Made by a program: the position numbers and the translations under genes
Shown here: piece after piece, positions 9,564 through 17,397 of the stretch
Position numbering within the stretch: the stretch's first letter is position 1
Layout of the letters: each line of letters starts with the position of its first letter
The notes under the pieces: generated by a model
Told to the model about the DNA's origin: nothing
Databases searched by the model: none
What the model saw: only the letters and a program-made list of their open reading frames with translations
Origin: Castellaniella sp. MT123
Lineage (GTDB): Bacteria; Pseudomonadota; Gammaproteobacteria; Burkholderiales; Burkholderiaceae_B
NCBI RefSeq assembly: GCF_039614765.1
Contig: NZ_CP154879.1
Coordinates: 3,302,679 to 3,366,678 of the forward strand
Reading direction: 5' to 3'
Length of the DNA stretch: 64,000 nucleotides

Positions 9564-9971
9564 TCAGTTGCAGCGGCCGTTGCGTCCGCCCAGGCTGTAG
9601 GCACCGGCGCCCAGCAGCGCGACCACGAGGCCCGTGAACAGGTACATGCCTTGCAGTTCCATCGCCCAGCCGCCGCTCTTGCCCAGCGTGAGCAGGTCGT
9701 GGGCGTGGACGAGCCCGAAGGCGAACAGCATGTTGATGGCAATGAGGATGCCGCCCAGGCGCGCCCAGAGGCCCAGGATCACCAGGATAGGCGCAAGGAC
9801 TTCGCCGATATAGACGCCATAAGACACGAAACCCGGCAGGCCGTGCCCCTGAAGCATGCCGCCGATCCAGCCGATGCCGCTGTCCAGTTTGGACAGGCCA
9901 TGCAGCAGGACCAGGATGCCTAGAACCAGACGCAGGATGAGTTTGCCAAGATCATCGGTGGTGGAAGACAT
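9564..9971 (-). CDS. DoxX family membrane protein
   Basis: A 135-aa integral membrane protein with four hydrophobic helices. It has the DoxX hallmarks LRLVLGILVLLHGLSKL at the start, an ALLGAGAYSLGG-like end and a central ILVILGLWARLGG. The ATG at 9971 follows AGGAA. Its function in this subgroup is undefined; family members are linked to quinone or thiosulfate oxidation. Originally it lay directly behind tRNA-Pro, from which it is now separated by the 18-kb island. Confidence 0.85.
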   Translation of the reverse strand: MSSTTDDLGKLILRLVLGILVLLHGLSKLDSGIGWIGGMLQGHGLPGFVSYGVYIGEVLAPILVILGLWARLGGILIAINMLFAFGLVHAHDLLTLGKSGGWAMELQGMYLFTGLVVALLGAGAYSLGGRNGRCN

Positions 9972-9989
9972 GCGGGTTCCTTGATTGTG

Positions 9990-10039
9990 TTGGTCGGGGC
10001 GACATGATTCGAACATGCTACCCTCTGCTCCCAAAGCAG
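9990..10039. repeat. Island 1 attachment repeat, left copy (displaced tRNA-Pro 3' half)
   Basis: These 50 bp match 28319-28368 with a single difference (T at 10019 against G at 28348). A further 11 bp on the outer side (9979-9989) match with two differences. It reproduces the tRNA-Pro sequence from the anticodon stem to the CCA end but lacks the 5' half, so it is not a functional tRNA. It marks the displaced original 3' end left next to the DoxX gene. Confidence 0.9.
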
Positions 10040-10167
10040 TTAAATACTACATTCTTGGGAATTGGTGTACATTGATAGAAACAAGGCATAGCCTTTATTC
10101 ATGCGGCTCTTGTACTAGATTAGTGTCTCCATGATGTGACAACAAGCACTATCTAGCCTCATATTTT

Positions 10168-10186
10168 TGTCCTACGAGTGTCCTAC
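10168..10186 (+). repeat. Left integrase arm-type site pair
   Basis: TGTCCTAC occurs at 10168-10175 and 10179-10186, an 11-bp period, in direct orientation. The same pair with the same spacing lies at 28244-28262 near the other end of the island. Paired direct octamers at both ends of a tyrosine-recombinase element are what arm-type integrase or excisionase sites look like. The left pair sits just before the integrase start and may also allow autoregulation. Confidence 0.6.
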
Positions 10187-10198
10187 GGAGTGCTGACT

Positions 10199-11614
10199 AT
10201 GGGAAAAAAGACGGTCAAAGAGCTGAATGCGCTCAGGCCCGCAGCCAAGCCGTATGAGCTTGCGGTCGATACTGGCCTGTACCTGCGTGTTGCCACTGAC
10301 GGCATGCGGCAATGGTTCGTGAAGTATACCGTTCTGGGGCGTCGTCGGGTGGCGCGGCTATCGTGTCCCTATGGCGATGGCCCGGGGAAAATGTCGCTTG
10401 CCGATGCGACTGCCGAGAATGCGCGGATTCGAGCTCTTGCCCGTAACGGCATAGATTTTCAGGTGCAGCGCGAGGAGGAGCGTCAGACCAAGGCAGAAGA
10501 GAAGCGAGCGCAGGAGGCTGCGGCGAAAGTGGCGCAGTTGGCTGCAAAGACGGTGCGGGACTTGTATGGCGCTTGGATCGTGGATGGCGTGGCCCGCAAG
10601 GATGGCAACAAGGACTTGCGCCGCCAGTTTGAGAAAGACGTGCTGCCAGCCATTGGAAGCATCGAGCTACGAAAGCTCTCGGGCGGCGACATTCTCTCCC
10701 TGCTGCGTGCCCAGACAGAGCGCGGCATCATCCGGCAGGCGATCATCACCTATGGGAATGTGAGTCACATGCTCAAGTGGGGCCGCGAGCGCAAGCCCTG
10801 GAATCGGCTACTCGAGGACGGCAACCCGGCTAAGCTGGTCGATATGGACTTGCTGATCCCCACCGACTACGAGGATGAACGCACCCGCATTCTGACGTCG
10901 GCGGAAATCGGGGAGCTTGCCGACATCTTCCGGAACATGGATGCGAGCTATGCGGATGCCCCGGATCGTCGAGCAGCCGTGCATCCGGTGGATACTAAAA
11001 CACGCATTGCTCTGTGGCTGTGCCTGAGTACGGTATGCCGCATCGGCGAACTGCTGAGGTCCCGCTGGGAACATGTGGACCTGGATGCGGGCACCTGGTT
11101 TATCCCGCTCGAAAATGTGAAGGGACACCGCGGCAAGAAAAATCCGCAGACGGTCTATCTGTCCGACTTCGCCTTGCGGCAGTTCAAGGCCCTGCACGAA
11201 ATCACGGGTGATAGCGCCTGGTGCTTCCCAGCGAGGAACCAGCGCGCCGGAGATGCCCACGTCTGCCTGAGATCCGTGTCAAAGCAGGTGGGCGACCGCC
11301 AGATCCGATTCAAGGATCGCAGCAAACCTTTGCGGGGCCGCGCCTTTGATGATTCGCTGGTGCTTGCTGGCGGCGAGCGCGGCGATTGGACGCCTCACGA
11401 CCTGAGACGCACCGGTGCGACGATGATGCAGGCGCTGGGCGTGTCGTTGGACACGATTGACCGTTGCCAGAATCACCTGCTGGCGGGCCGAGTACGGCGT
11501 GTCTACCTGCGACACGACTATGAGGCCGAGAAGACTGCCGCATGGCAGGTGTTGGGTGACCGGCTGGATGCCATCCTGGCGGGCGCCGCTGACATCGTGC
11601 AGCCGCGTGCGTGA
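10199..11614 (+). CDS. int: Tyrosine-type integrase of island 1
   Basis: A 471-aa P4-like integrase. The N-terminal DUF4102-type arm-binding domain (KTVKELNALRPAAKPYELAV, then TGLYLRV) is followed by a core-binding domain (about 115-210) and the catalytic domain. Catalytic residues seen are R in STVCRIGELLRSRWEH, H-x-x-R in WTPHDLRRTGATMMQALG, a later H in RCQNHLLAG and Y in RRVYLRHDYE. GGAG at 10187-10190 supports the ATG at 10199. It sits at the end of the island away from the intact tRNA and reads inwards. It should catalyse integration at tRNA-Pro. Confidence 0.95.
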   Translation: MGKKTVKELNALRPAAKPYELAVDTGLYLRVATDGMRQWFVKYTVLGRRRVARLSCPYGDGPGKMSLADATAENARIRALARNGIDFQVQREEERQTKAEEKRAQEAAAKVAQLAAKTVRDLYGAWIVDGVARKDGNKDLRRQFEKDVLPAIGSIELRKLSGGDILSLLRAQTERGIIRQAIITYGNVSHMLKWGRERKPWNRLLEDGNPAKLVDMDLLIPTDYEDERTRILTSAEIGELADIFRNMDASYADAPDRRAAVHPVDTKTRIALWLCLSTVCRIGELLRSRWEHVDLDAGTWFIPLENVKGHRGKKNPQTVYLSDFALRQFKALHEITGDSAWCFPARNQRAGDAHVCLRSVSKQVGDRQIRFKDRSKPLRGRAFDDSLVLAGGERGDWTPHDLRRTGATMMQALGVSLDTIDRCQNHLLAGRVRRVYLRHDYEAEKTAAWQVLGDRLDAILAGAADIVQPRA

Positions 11615-11634
11615 ATTTTTTTGTCCCTAGACCC

Positions 11635-11711
11635 AACTGTGTAAACTGCGCAAAGTCCGAAATGCATAAAAATATGCGTCAAGGGTGAACTGCGCAAACT
11701 GGGTAAAGTCC
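11635..11711. repeat. Iteron-like repeats downstream of the integrase
   Basis: Two 24-bp related units lie at 11635-11658 and 11688-11711 (common core AACTG-G-AAACTG-G-AAAGTCC), 53 bp apart. Between them is an AT-rich imperfect palindrome (ATGCATAAAAATATGCGT). The same motif in inverted orientation recurs in the primase operon at 25204-25349. The whole stretch 11615-12073 has no convincing gene, only the repeats and a terminator for the leftward genes. A replication origin or regulatory role is possible. Confidence 0.55.
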
Positions 11712-12015
11712 CTGCGGTTGATGCGAGGTCGTGTCGTCGAGCATGGAGAATCCGCACTAAGCGGCAGGGTCCAGAGTGGTGCCCTATGATCCTGGATCTG
11801 GCCGAAAACCCGCATCAATGCTTGCTTCTGGGTGGTGCCTAAGCTGGGGGGCGGAGGTGAGCAGGAGAGGTTGACGAGCGGGCGGTCGTGACGATCGGAG
11901 GCGTGGTCAACTATGGCGCGCAAATTCGATACGCGTGTCGTGACGGCAAGATCATCGCTGAAATGGCGAGCAGCGCACAGGAATTAATAGTGTCTGGAGC
12001 TCCGGCGCCAGGCAT

Positions 12016-12041
12016 GAAAAAGCCCTCCGAAAGGGAGGGCT
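12016..12041 (-). terminator. Rho-independent terminator of the DUF1828-like operon
   Basis: Read on the minus strand, AGCCCTCC(C) at 12041-12033 pairs with GGAGGGCT at 12028-12021 and is followed by a T-run. It lies 33 bp after the stop of the 249-aa gene. Confidence 0.85.
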
Positions 12042-12073
12042 GGACAGGGCGGGGGCGGACGCCTGCTGATGGG

Positions 12074-12823
12074 CTAGTTCACTGTCTCGGTAGCATGCGA
12101 TACCTTGATCAATCGCGTCATGGGCATCACAGTCGCCATGCTCGTGAGAATGATGCCCTCAGTCTCTGCTGCTTTAGGATCATTCCGGTCTTCGATGATG
12201 ACCCTGAATTTGATGTTCGGCTGCGCACCGGCGATGTCGACCATCTTCTTAAGAGCGCTACCGACCGAGATTGGGTGAGGATTGATGGCGATGACCGCTT
12301 CGCCTTCCATCATGAAGTCAAGCGCGTACTCCGTCTTCGACATGCCTGTGAAATGCGGGGCCGTTGTCACCCGGTCCCGACCTTTCCACGCAATTAGGTG
12401 CATGGCGACGTCTTCGACAAATAGACTGATGTCCGGGCTCGTGCCTTCGCTTTCCCGTTCCCGCTGCGCGACAGCGAGAAGGCCGCTGATGTACTTGGCG
12501 AACGCGGCTTTGGAGTCACCCTCGTTCGCCCAGATTTCGATTACGTTTTGGTCATTCAACGTAAGGCCGAAAGGCTCAATCGCATTTCTGATGAACCGAG
12601 TGTTCATCTTCCCCTCGTCGTCTCCGAGCCCTCTGCCCAAAAAATGAAAGACGGTCTCGTTGTCGTCAAAGAACCGAATTTGCTGGCCGGACCGTTCGAT
12701 GAACACGGGCAGGCCTTCACCATCATTGAAGGTGAAAGCCGTTTCGATGAGGGCCAGGCTGCCGTTCTCGTTGAGGGAGTGACAAGCGTAGCCTAGAAGA
12801 TCTGGTAGATGTTGACACGTCAT
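12074..12823 (-). CDS. DUF1828/DUF1829-like protein of an accessory two-gene module
   Basis: A 249-aa soluble protein. Residues about 20-115 resemble the DUF1828 pattern: a short N-terminal strand block, RFFDDNETVFHFLG, then IRNAIEPFGLTLNDQNVIEI and an alanine-rich helix. The C-terminal half begins HFTGMSKTEYALDFMM, like DUF1829. These domains are found in phage- and island-borne genes of unknown function, often suspected of toxin-antitoxin or defence roles. Its ATG overlaps the stop of the upstream 153-aa gene (ATGA), and a clear terminator follows. I infer a paired system; the biochemical role is unknown. Confidence 0.65.
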   Translation of the reverse strand: MTCQHLPDLLGYACHSLNENGSLALIETAFTFNDGEGLPVFIERSGQQIRFFDDNETVFHFLGRGLGDDEGKMNTRFIRNAIEPFGLTLNDQNVIEIWANEGDSKAAFAKYISGLLAVAQRERESEGTSPDISLFVEDVAMHLIAWKGRDRVTTAPHFTGMSKTEYALDFMMEGEAVIAINPHPISVGSALKKMVDIAGAQPNIKFRVIIEDRNDPKAAETEGIILTSMATVMPMTRLIKVSHATETVN

Positions 12824-13281
12824 GATGGCCTCAGCCGGAAGTCGAGAGGGCTTCCCAGGTCTGGACGAAATTCTATATTAGTCTGCTGGATGAATCGCGC
12901 CAAGACCTCATCGAAGCCCCAAGCAGCCCACGTCGCATCCCCGGCCTCGCGGTGGCGCCCAATGTGCTCGTGCGGCATCTGGTGCTGGTCCTTCAGGGCC
13001 CGAGGAAACACCTTGATTTCGAGCTGGTACACGCGGCCGTCGAGGGGCCTGCGGCGCATGACGGAAAACTTGTAATGTGTGATCTTGGTCTTCTGGGAGA
13101 CCTTTACGAACATCTCCACATAAAGATTCGTTCTCGCGCCGTCCGCGTCAAGCAGTCCACAACAAATCCTGTGGGCTTCCGGCGATGCCTTCGTGGTTTC
13201 CCAGTCGCCGTAGTCTTCGCAGGCGTGCCTCACTGCAAGCAGAGCGCGGGCATCGGCCTCAGGCACATCGTTTAGATTCAA
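12820..13281 (-). CDS. Unknown 153-aa partner of the DUF1828-like protein
   Basis: I do not recognise this protein. It appears to start at a TTG (13281) behind GGAG; an in-frame GTG lies five codons in. The sequence is mixed alpha/beta and charged, with VMRRRPLDGRVYQLEIKVFP, a histidine cluster (DQHQMPHEHIGRHRE) and an aromatic WAAWGFDEVL near the C-terminus. It has no signal peptide or membrane segment. It is translationally coupled to the DUF1828-like gene, so the two products are likely made in fixed ratio. A toxin, nuclease-like or sensor role is possible but unproven. Confidence 0.6.
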   Translation of the reverse strand: MNLNDVPEADARALLAVRHACEDYGDWETTKASPEAHRICCGLLDADGARTNLYVEMFVKVSQKTKITHYKFSVMRRRPLDGRVYQLEIKVFPRALKDQHQMPHEHIGRHREAGDATWAAWGFDEVLARFIQQTNIEFRPDLGSPLDFRLRPS

Positions 13282-13329
13282 TCAGCGCTCCACGTTCGTT
13301 CCTACACCCCAACCCCCCACCAGAAGGCG

Positions 13330-13518
13330 CTACCTGCGAAGCACAGGCCAGTTTGCAAACGCAAACACCCAAAGCGCGATCAGGTTCACTACCGGAATGA
13401 ATGCCAAGATGACCCAGGCCTTGCTGTACCCGGCCTTTTCCAAAATGATCGCTGCCGGGATCCCGATCAGTACGAGATAGCCTACAAGCGAAAACAACAT
13501 TCCTGAGCCGTTCATCAT
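13330..13518 (-). CDS. Small two-helix membrane protein
   Basis: A 62-aa protein with two hydrophobic segments (LFSLVGYLVLIGIPAAIIL and AWVILAFIPVVNLIALWVF), ending FAFANWPVLRR. The pattern GYSKAW, IPVVNLIALW, FAFANWP is seen in many small bacterial inner-membrane proteins of unknown role. A purine-rich GAGAGGGGG precedes the ATG. It lies 48 bp upstream of the 153-aa gene on the same strand and could be the first gene of a three-gene module, perhaps a membrane effector or unrelated cargo. Confidence 0.6.
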   Translation of the reverse strand: MMNGSGMLFSLVGYLVLIGIPAAIILEKAGYSKAWVILAFIPVVNLIALWVFAFANWPVLRR

Positions 13519-13994
13519 TTGCGGTACCCCCTCTCAGTGCCCACCGGGCCTACAGTTCAAAGCCACACCAGAAGGCGCAGCCATCCGTTCCATGACTCGG
13601 ATGGATTCTTTTAGGATCATGTTGAGAGCACAGCCTGTCCACTGCTATCGGTGGCAGTTTCTTCAACAGGATGTAACTTGCGCCGTCATGATACAGCGCA
13701 AGTGATCACAGTGAGAAGGCATGCTTCCGTCCTCTGGCCGCTACTACGTCAGTGAGTACCCGGGAGTTAGCGTCGTGCGAGTGCGGCTCCTTTGGCTGGA
13801 GAGGGGCGCCTGGTGCTTGGTGACGGGTGTGGAGGTCGAGGCCCAGAGCGTGGCGCGATTTGCCGTGGACACTGGCGAATTGTTTTTTTGCACAGTACCG
13901 TGACATATAATTCACCTGTGAATATGGCCAGGTGTTGTGGTCGACTGCCCGGTTGGAGTAGCGGTCGATGCGGCGCGGGCTTCGTGGATGCTGC
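13519..13994. other. Region with no convincing gene
   Basis: Mostly non-coding. A possible 60-codon frame at 13721-13903 has GAGAAGG upstream but no recognisable domain, so I do not call it. The stretch must hold the promoter of the leftward three-gene module and possibly that of the rightward antitoxin-like gene. No repeat or RNA structure stands out. Confidence 0.4.
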
Positions 13995-14237
13995 ATGGTG
14001 GACGATCAGAGCGATACAGGATCAGCCGGGAAGCGCCTGGCATTTCTAGCGACTTTGCGCCGTATGGCTAGGTCTCAAGGCATGTGCGCTGTGGCTGCCC
14101 GGGCGGGCATCCCGCGTGAGACCCTATTTCGTGCCTTATCGCCGGCGGGCAACCCCACTGCGAAGACCTTGTTTGCAGTGGTGGACAGTGTGGGGATGCA
14201 GCTGACGTTGACCCGCATCAGACGCACGAAGGACTGA
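13995..14237 (+). CDS. Orphan addiction-module antidote (COG3636-like HTH)
   Basis: An 80-aa helix-turn-helix protein. The core RSQGMCAVAARAGIPRETLF, followed by RALSPAGNPTAKTLFAVVDSVGMQLTL, is the pattern of the HigA-like putative addiction module antidote family. Those normally pair with an upstream Gp49/HigB-type toxin of about 100 aa. No such toxin is visible on either side, so it is an orphan antitoxin or a stand-alone regulator. I started it at the ATG 13995; an upstream ATG at 13968 would add nine residues. Confidence 0.7.
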   Translation: MVDDQSDTGSAGKRLAFLATLRRMARSQGMCAVAARAGIPRETLFRALSPAGNPTAKTLFAVVDSVGMQLTLTRIRRTKD

Positions 14238-14332
14238 AGCTAACAGAGTACGCCAGTGCCTAGCCCGAGAGGGTGAAAATGCCGGTCCTGCTCAGCCGGC
14301 CTGGCGCTGGCACCTTTATTGCATGGTGATGC

Positions 14333-14932
14333 ATGTCTTGGCTTTCTGACGGAGTTGAAGTGCCGGTCGTTCCGGGCCGCTATCGGATGCGCGAGGCGGC
14401 GACTCATATTGCGGTGGCTTGTGGGGCTCCAGACCTGAAGAACCAGACGATGGATGAGCTCTCGCAATCGGCCGACGATGGCACCCTGCCTGTGTTCTTG
14501 AACGGTCAGCTGAAACGGTACAGATATCGGCGCGGCGCTCCTGGGGGGCTCCTGATTCGCGAGTCTCTGGAGGTGTATGGCGACGACCTCAATGAGTGGC
14601 TCGTGGTAAACGAACCCCACTGTGAGTTCAGATTTCCGGTTGCTGTGGATGCGAGCCGCCAACATGAAAGCCCGGGGGAGCGTCGCGCGCGCTGGCTGGC
14701 CATGCTGGAGAAGGAACAAGACCGTAACGGCCGCCGGGGAGGCTTGCAGCGCGTTTTTGAAGCCGAGAAGATGAACCACCCGAGGCTTGACCGTTCCTAC
14801 ATGGGGAAGGAGATCGAGAAGGCGCGGCGCGAACGTGCTGAGGTCGGATCAGTCCCTCGAGCTCGTGAGGCCCACGATCCGTTTGGCCGCGCCGTAATTC
14901 GCCACGGCGCTGATGATCGGCTGGTGCAATAG
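14333..14932 (+). CDS. Unknown island protein, paralogous to the N-terminus of 18934-20010
   Basis: A 199-aa protein of unknown function. Residues about 15-105 align by eye with the first 120 residues of the 358-aa protein at 18934. Shared features are GRYR(M/L), (T)HI, a conserved SA-x-x-G-x-L-x-V block, RYR, PG, DLN-x-W, and EP followed by FRF. The C-terminal half differs; it is basic and shows no known motif. A rho-independent terminator follows. Two divergent copies in one island suggest duplication or the merging of two related elements. Confidence 0.6.
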   Translation: MSWLSDGVEVPVVPGRYRMREAATHIAVACGAPDLKNQTMDELSQSADDGTLPVFLNGQLKRYRYRRGAPGGLLIRESLEVYGDDLNEWLVVNEPHCEFRFPVAVDASRQHESPGERRARWLAMLEKEQDRNGRRGGLQRVFEAEKMNHPRLDRSYMGKEIEKARRERAEVGSVPRAREAHDPFGRAVIRHGADDRLVQ

Positions 14933-14976
14933 CGTCGTTCAAGTACCCCAAACATACTCCGAAGTACCCGATGCTC

Positions 14977-15013
14977 ACCCCGCCCTCCTATGAGAGGAGC
15001 GGGGTAATTTTTT
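14977..15013 (+). terminator. Rho-independent terminator
   Basis: The stem ACCCCGC/GCGGGGT extended by CTCCT/AGGAG (14977-14989 and 14995-15005, loop ATGAG) is followed by AATTTTTT. It closes the transcription unit of the 199-aa gene. Confidence 0.85.
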
Positions 15014-15082
15014 GGGTCTTGACGAGTAAGCATACCCGTAGCGCCAAATATCGTTGTAATTCAATGATTGAGGGTGAATATC

Positions 15083-15274
15083 GTGGATTTGCCGACATTC
15101 GGATATACGACCAGTGCGCTGGCCACGCAGGCCGGCTGCAACGCTGAAAGCATTCGGGCGGCACTTTCTCGGCGTGGAAATTGGGCCGGGATCAAGCCGC
15201 GCAAGTTGCCCAATGGCAGGCTGCTTTGGCCAACGGCGGCGGTTAAGAAATTGCTTGGGGAAGACGCTCGATGA
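15083..15274 (+). CDS. Small MerR/excisionase-like DNA-binding protein
   Basis: A 63-aa protein. TTSALATQAGCNAESIRAAL looks like a helix-turn-helix, followed by a wing-like KPRKLPNGRLLWPTAAVKKLL. This layout, with the L-P-N-G-R-x-x-W wing, is seen in small phage regulators and excisionases. I chose the GTG at 15083, eight bases after GAGGG; TTG 15068 and GTG 15074 are in frame. It is the first gene before the tape measure gene and could regulate it. Confidence 0.55.
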   Translation: MDLPTFGYTTSALATQAGCNAESIRAALSRRGNWAGIKPRKLPNGRLLWPTAAVKKLLGEDAR

Positions 15275-15316
15275 CTTTCTCAACGATGAAATATCAATGC
15301 CTGGAACGAGGCAATC

Positions 15317-17326
15317 ATGGCAACTGATCTGACATTTCGCATCTCTGCGATCGACAATGCCTCACGCGTCGCCGAACGGGTACAGCGGTCATTCTCGAAT
15401 GTGTCGGCGCCCCTGGACAAGATGACGGGCAAATTCAGGACGGTGGGCCGAAGCGGTGTTGCAGCAATCTCGCGGGCTGAGGCTGCACTGGGCAAAATCG
15501 CCAACACGGCACGCGTGGCATCGGATCGGATAGCGTCCATCGTGCCGGGCATGACTGCGCTCACGGGTCTTGTGGGCGGCGCGGGGGGTATTGGTGCGTT
15601 GGCCGAACGCTGGGGGAATCTGGGCTTTCATCTGAAGACCACCTCCCGAATGCTGGGTATGTCTGCCCAAGGCTTGCAGGCGTGGCACTTCGCGGCACAG
15701 CGTGCCGGCGTCACCGCCCAGCAGTTTGACCAGAGTGTGATGTCATCGCAGAACACCATCCGGATGGCGGCCTACGGTGGCAACCCGCAGGCCATGATGT
15801 TGCTCAACCGCCTGGGTGTGAACATCTCACACGGCAAGAACGGCGCGATCGACTACCAGAAGACTCAGGCCGACATCATGACGGCGCTGGGCCGGATACG
15901 AGATCCGGTGGGCCAGCGCACGGCAGCCGAGTCGCTGGGCATGGGCGGCATTCTTCCCATGATCCAGCGCGGCACATACGATCAGGATCGACGCCAAGCT
16001 ATCGCGGATGGCTACGCACCCAGTCCTGCAGCAATCCAGCGAGCTGCGCAGTTCCGCGACATCATGTTCGGCTTCAACACCCAGATGTCGGACCTTGGGA
16101 ACACGATCGGCATCACGCTCACGCCTATTCTGGAGCCCATGGTGCGCAACCTCACCACATGGCTCAACAGCCACCGCTTGGCAATCGCGCAGGCTTTCGG
16201 TGACGCCGTGAAGAAGTTCTCCGACTGGATCACGAGCGTGAACTGGGGCGACCTGTGGGATAAGGTCAATAGCATCGTTGACAAGTTCGGTGGCTGGGGG
16301 GCGGTGCTGCGCGACATCGTGGCAATCAAATTCGCGTCTGTCGTGGCAGGCTGGGTCGCGCCCATCGCGGCGCTGGCCGCAAACCTGCTTATTGCCAAAA
16401 AAGCCGCCGGAGCGATAAAGGGGATGGCGGGCGGTGTGGCGGTGGCAGAAGGTGCAGGCGCACCGGGCGGCGGCATGGGTTTACTCGGAAAGATTGGTAT
16501 AACGTGGCTCGCCTCAGACATTGCCTTACAGGTTGCCCGCGCCCTTGGGCTGCCAGATACCAACACCGCCAAGGGTAACGAAGACACGGCGCGCGGCAAC
16601 TGGCTGAAAGCATCGTTCGACCTTCCGGCCGGGGACTTCCTCTCCGCAGGATTCAAGCGTGTATTCGGAGCCGGGCACCCCATCGGCATACGCAGCAACA
16701 ACCCGCTCAATATCCTGCGCAAAGGTCAGGAGCGTACCTACGCAACACCGGAGGCCGGCATATCAGCGGCAGTCTCCAACCTGCGGACAGGGTACAGGGG
16801 CCTCACCGTTGCGCAGATTGCCGACAAGTGGACGGGTGGCGCGAGAACCGGCAACACGCCTGAGCAGATGCGCAACTATATAGGGTTGCTCACTCGCGGT
16901 ACCGGCTTGGCCGCGGGCGATCGGCCAGACCTTGATGACCAGAAGATTGTGTCCGGCCTCATAAAGGCGCAGATCCGGGCGGAGAACGGAGAGCAACCGT
17001 ACACGGATGAGACGATACAGGCCGGGGTGCGAGCCGGCATAGCGGGAAGCGGTACCGTATCAAACCCTACTGCGACTGCTCGCGCGGCGACTGGTGATAC
17101 CACGTCGGGTGCGGACCAAGGCGTCACCCCGGCGACCACGACGAATGATCAGTCGATCCGTCAGATCCAGGCATTGGAGGGCAGCATCGTGGCAACCAAA
17201 GAGCTGACCGCCGCGTTGCGTGATAAGGGCATCATCTCGGGCCCGCCGCAATCCGGCACTCCGAATTTTGGCATCCCAGGCTTGCCGACCGCCGTGCGCT
17301 ATCAAATGCTGGGAGCCATGCCGTGA
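15317..17326 (+). CDS. Phage tail tape measure protein with a peptidoglycan-hydrolase-like domain
   Basis: A 669-aa protein. The start MATDLTFRISAIDNASRVAE, the alanine/glycine-rich helical N-terminal half (about 1-330) and hydrophobic segments around 335-385 are typical of tail tape measure proteins, which set tail length and line the tail tube. Residues about 453-575 resemble the structural-lysozyme (P5-like) domain: GIRSNNPLNI, YATPEAGI, NTPEQMRNYI, ENGEQPY. GAGG precedes the ATG. No other tail gene flanks it, which is striking for a satellite-like island. It could be a relic of a deleted prophage or a functional helper-modifying protein. Confidence 0.75.
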   Translation: MATDLTFRISAIDNASRVAERVQRSFSNVSAPLDKMTGKFRTVGRSGVAAISRAEAALGKIANTARVASDRIASIVPGMTALTGLVGGAGGIGALAERWGNLGFHLKTTSRMLGMSAQGLQAWHFAAQRAGVTAQQFDQSVMSSQNTIRMAAYGGNPQAMMLLNRLGVNISHGKNGAIDYQKTQADIMTALGRIRDPVGQRTAAESLGMGGILPMIQRGTYDQDRRQAIADGYAPSPAAIQRAAQFRDIMFGFNTQMSDLGNTIGITLTPILEPMVRNLTTWLNSHRLAIAQAFGDAVKKFSDWITSVNWGDLWDKVNSIVDKFGGWGAVLRDIVAIKFASVVAGWVAPIAALAANLLIAKKAAGAIKGMAGGVAVAEGAGAPGGGMGLLGKIGITWLASDIALQVARALGLPDTNTAKGNEDTARGNWLKASFDLPAGDFLSAGFKRVFGAGHPIGIRSNNPLNILRKGQERTYATPEAGISAAVSNLRTGYRGLTVAQIADKWTGGARTGNTPEQMRNYIGLLTRGTGLAAGDRPDLDDQKIVSGLIKAQIRAENGEQPYTDETIQAGVRAGIAGSGTVSNPTATARAATGDTTSGADQGVTPATTTNDQSIRQIQALEGSIVATKELTAALRDKGIISGPPQSGTPNFGIPGLPTAVRYQMLGAMP

Positions 17327-17397
17327 GGGTGATTGATGGAACGTACCGGGTCGATGCGTGGCCCATCATTGATGTGACTGAGAGGAATCAAGAATGA
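17323..17397 (+). pseudogene. 24-codon remnant overlapping the tape measure stop
   Basis: A GTG at 17323 overlaps the tape measure TGA (GTGA). It opens a frame reading VRVIDGTYRVDAWPIIDVTE and stopping at 17397, again overlapping the next ATG. Translational overlap on both sides suggests the start of a former tail gene that has been cut to 24 codons, or a leader peptide. I cannot assign a family. Confidence 0.3.

Noticed and set aside
9990..10039. Second tRNA-Pro gene
   Set aside because: Only the 3' half is present; the 5' acceptor and D-arm are missing, so it is an attachment remnant.
11615..11923. Minus-strand frame carrying FTQFAQF after the integrase
   Set aside because: The motif follows from the DNA repeat; no SD or other similarity supports a real protein.
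13721..13903. 60-codon frame before the antidote gene
   Set aside because: GAGAAGG lies upstream but there is no domain, no partner and no conserved context, so it is not called as a gene.
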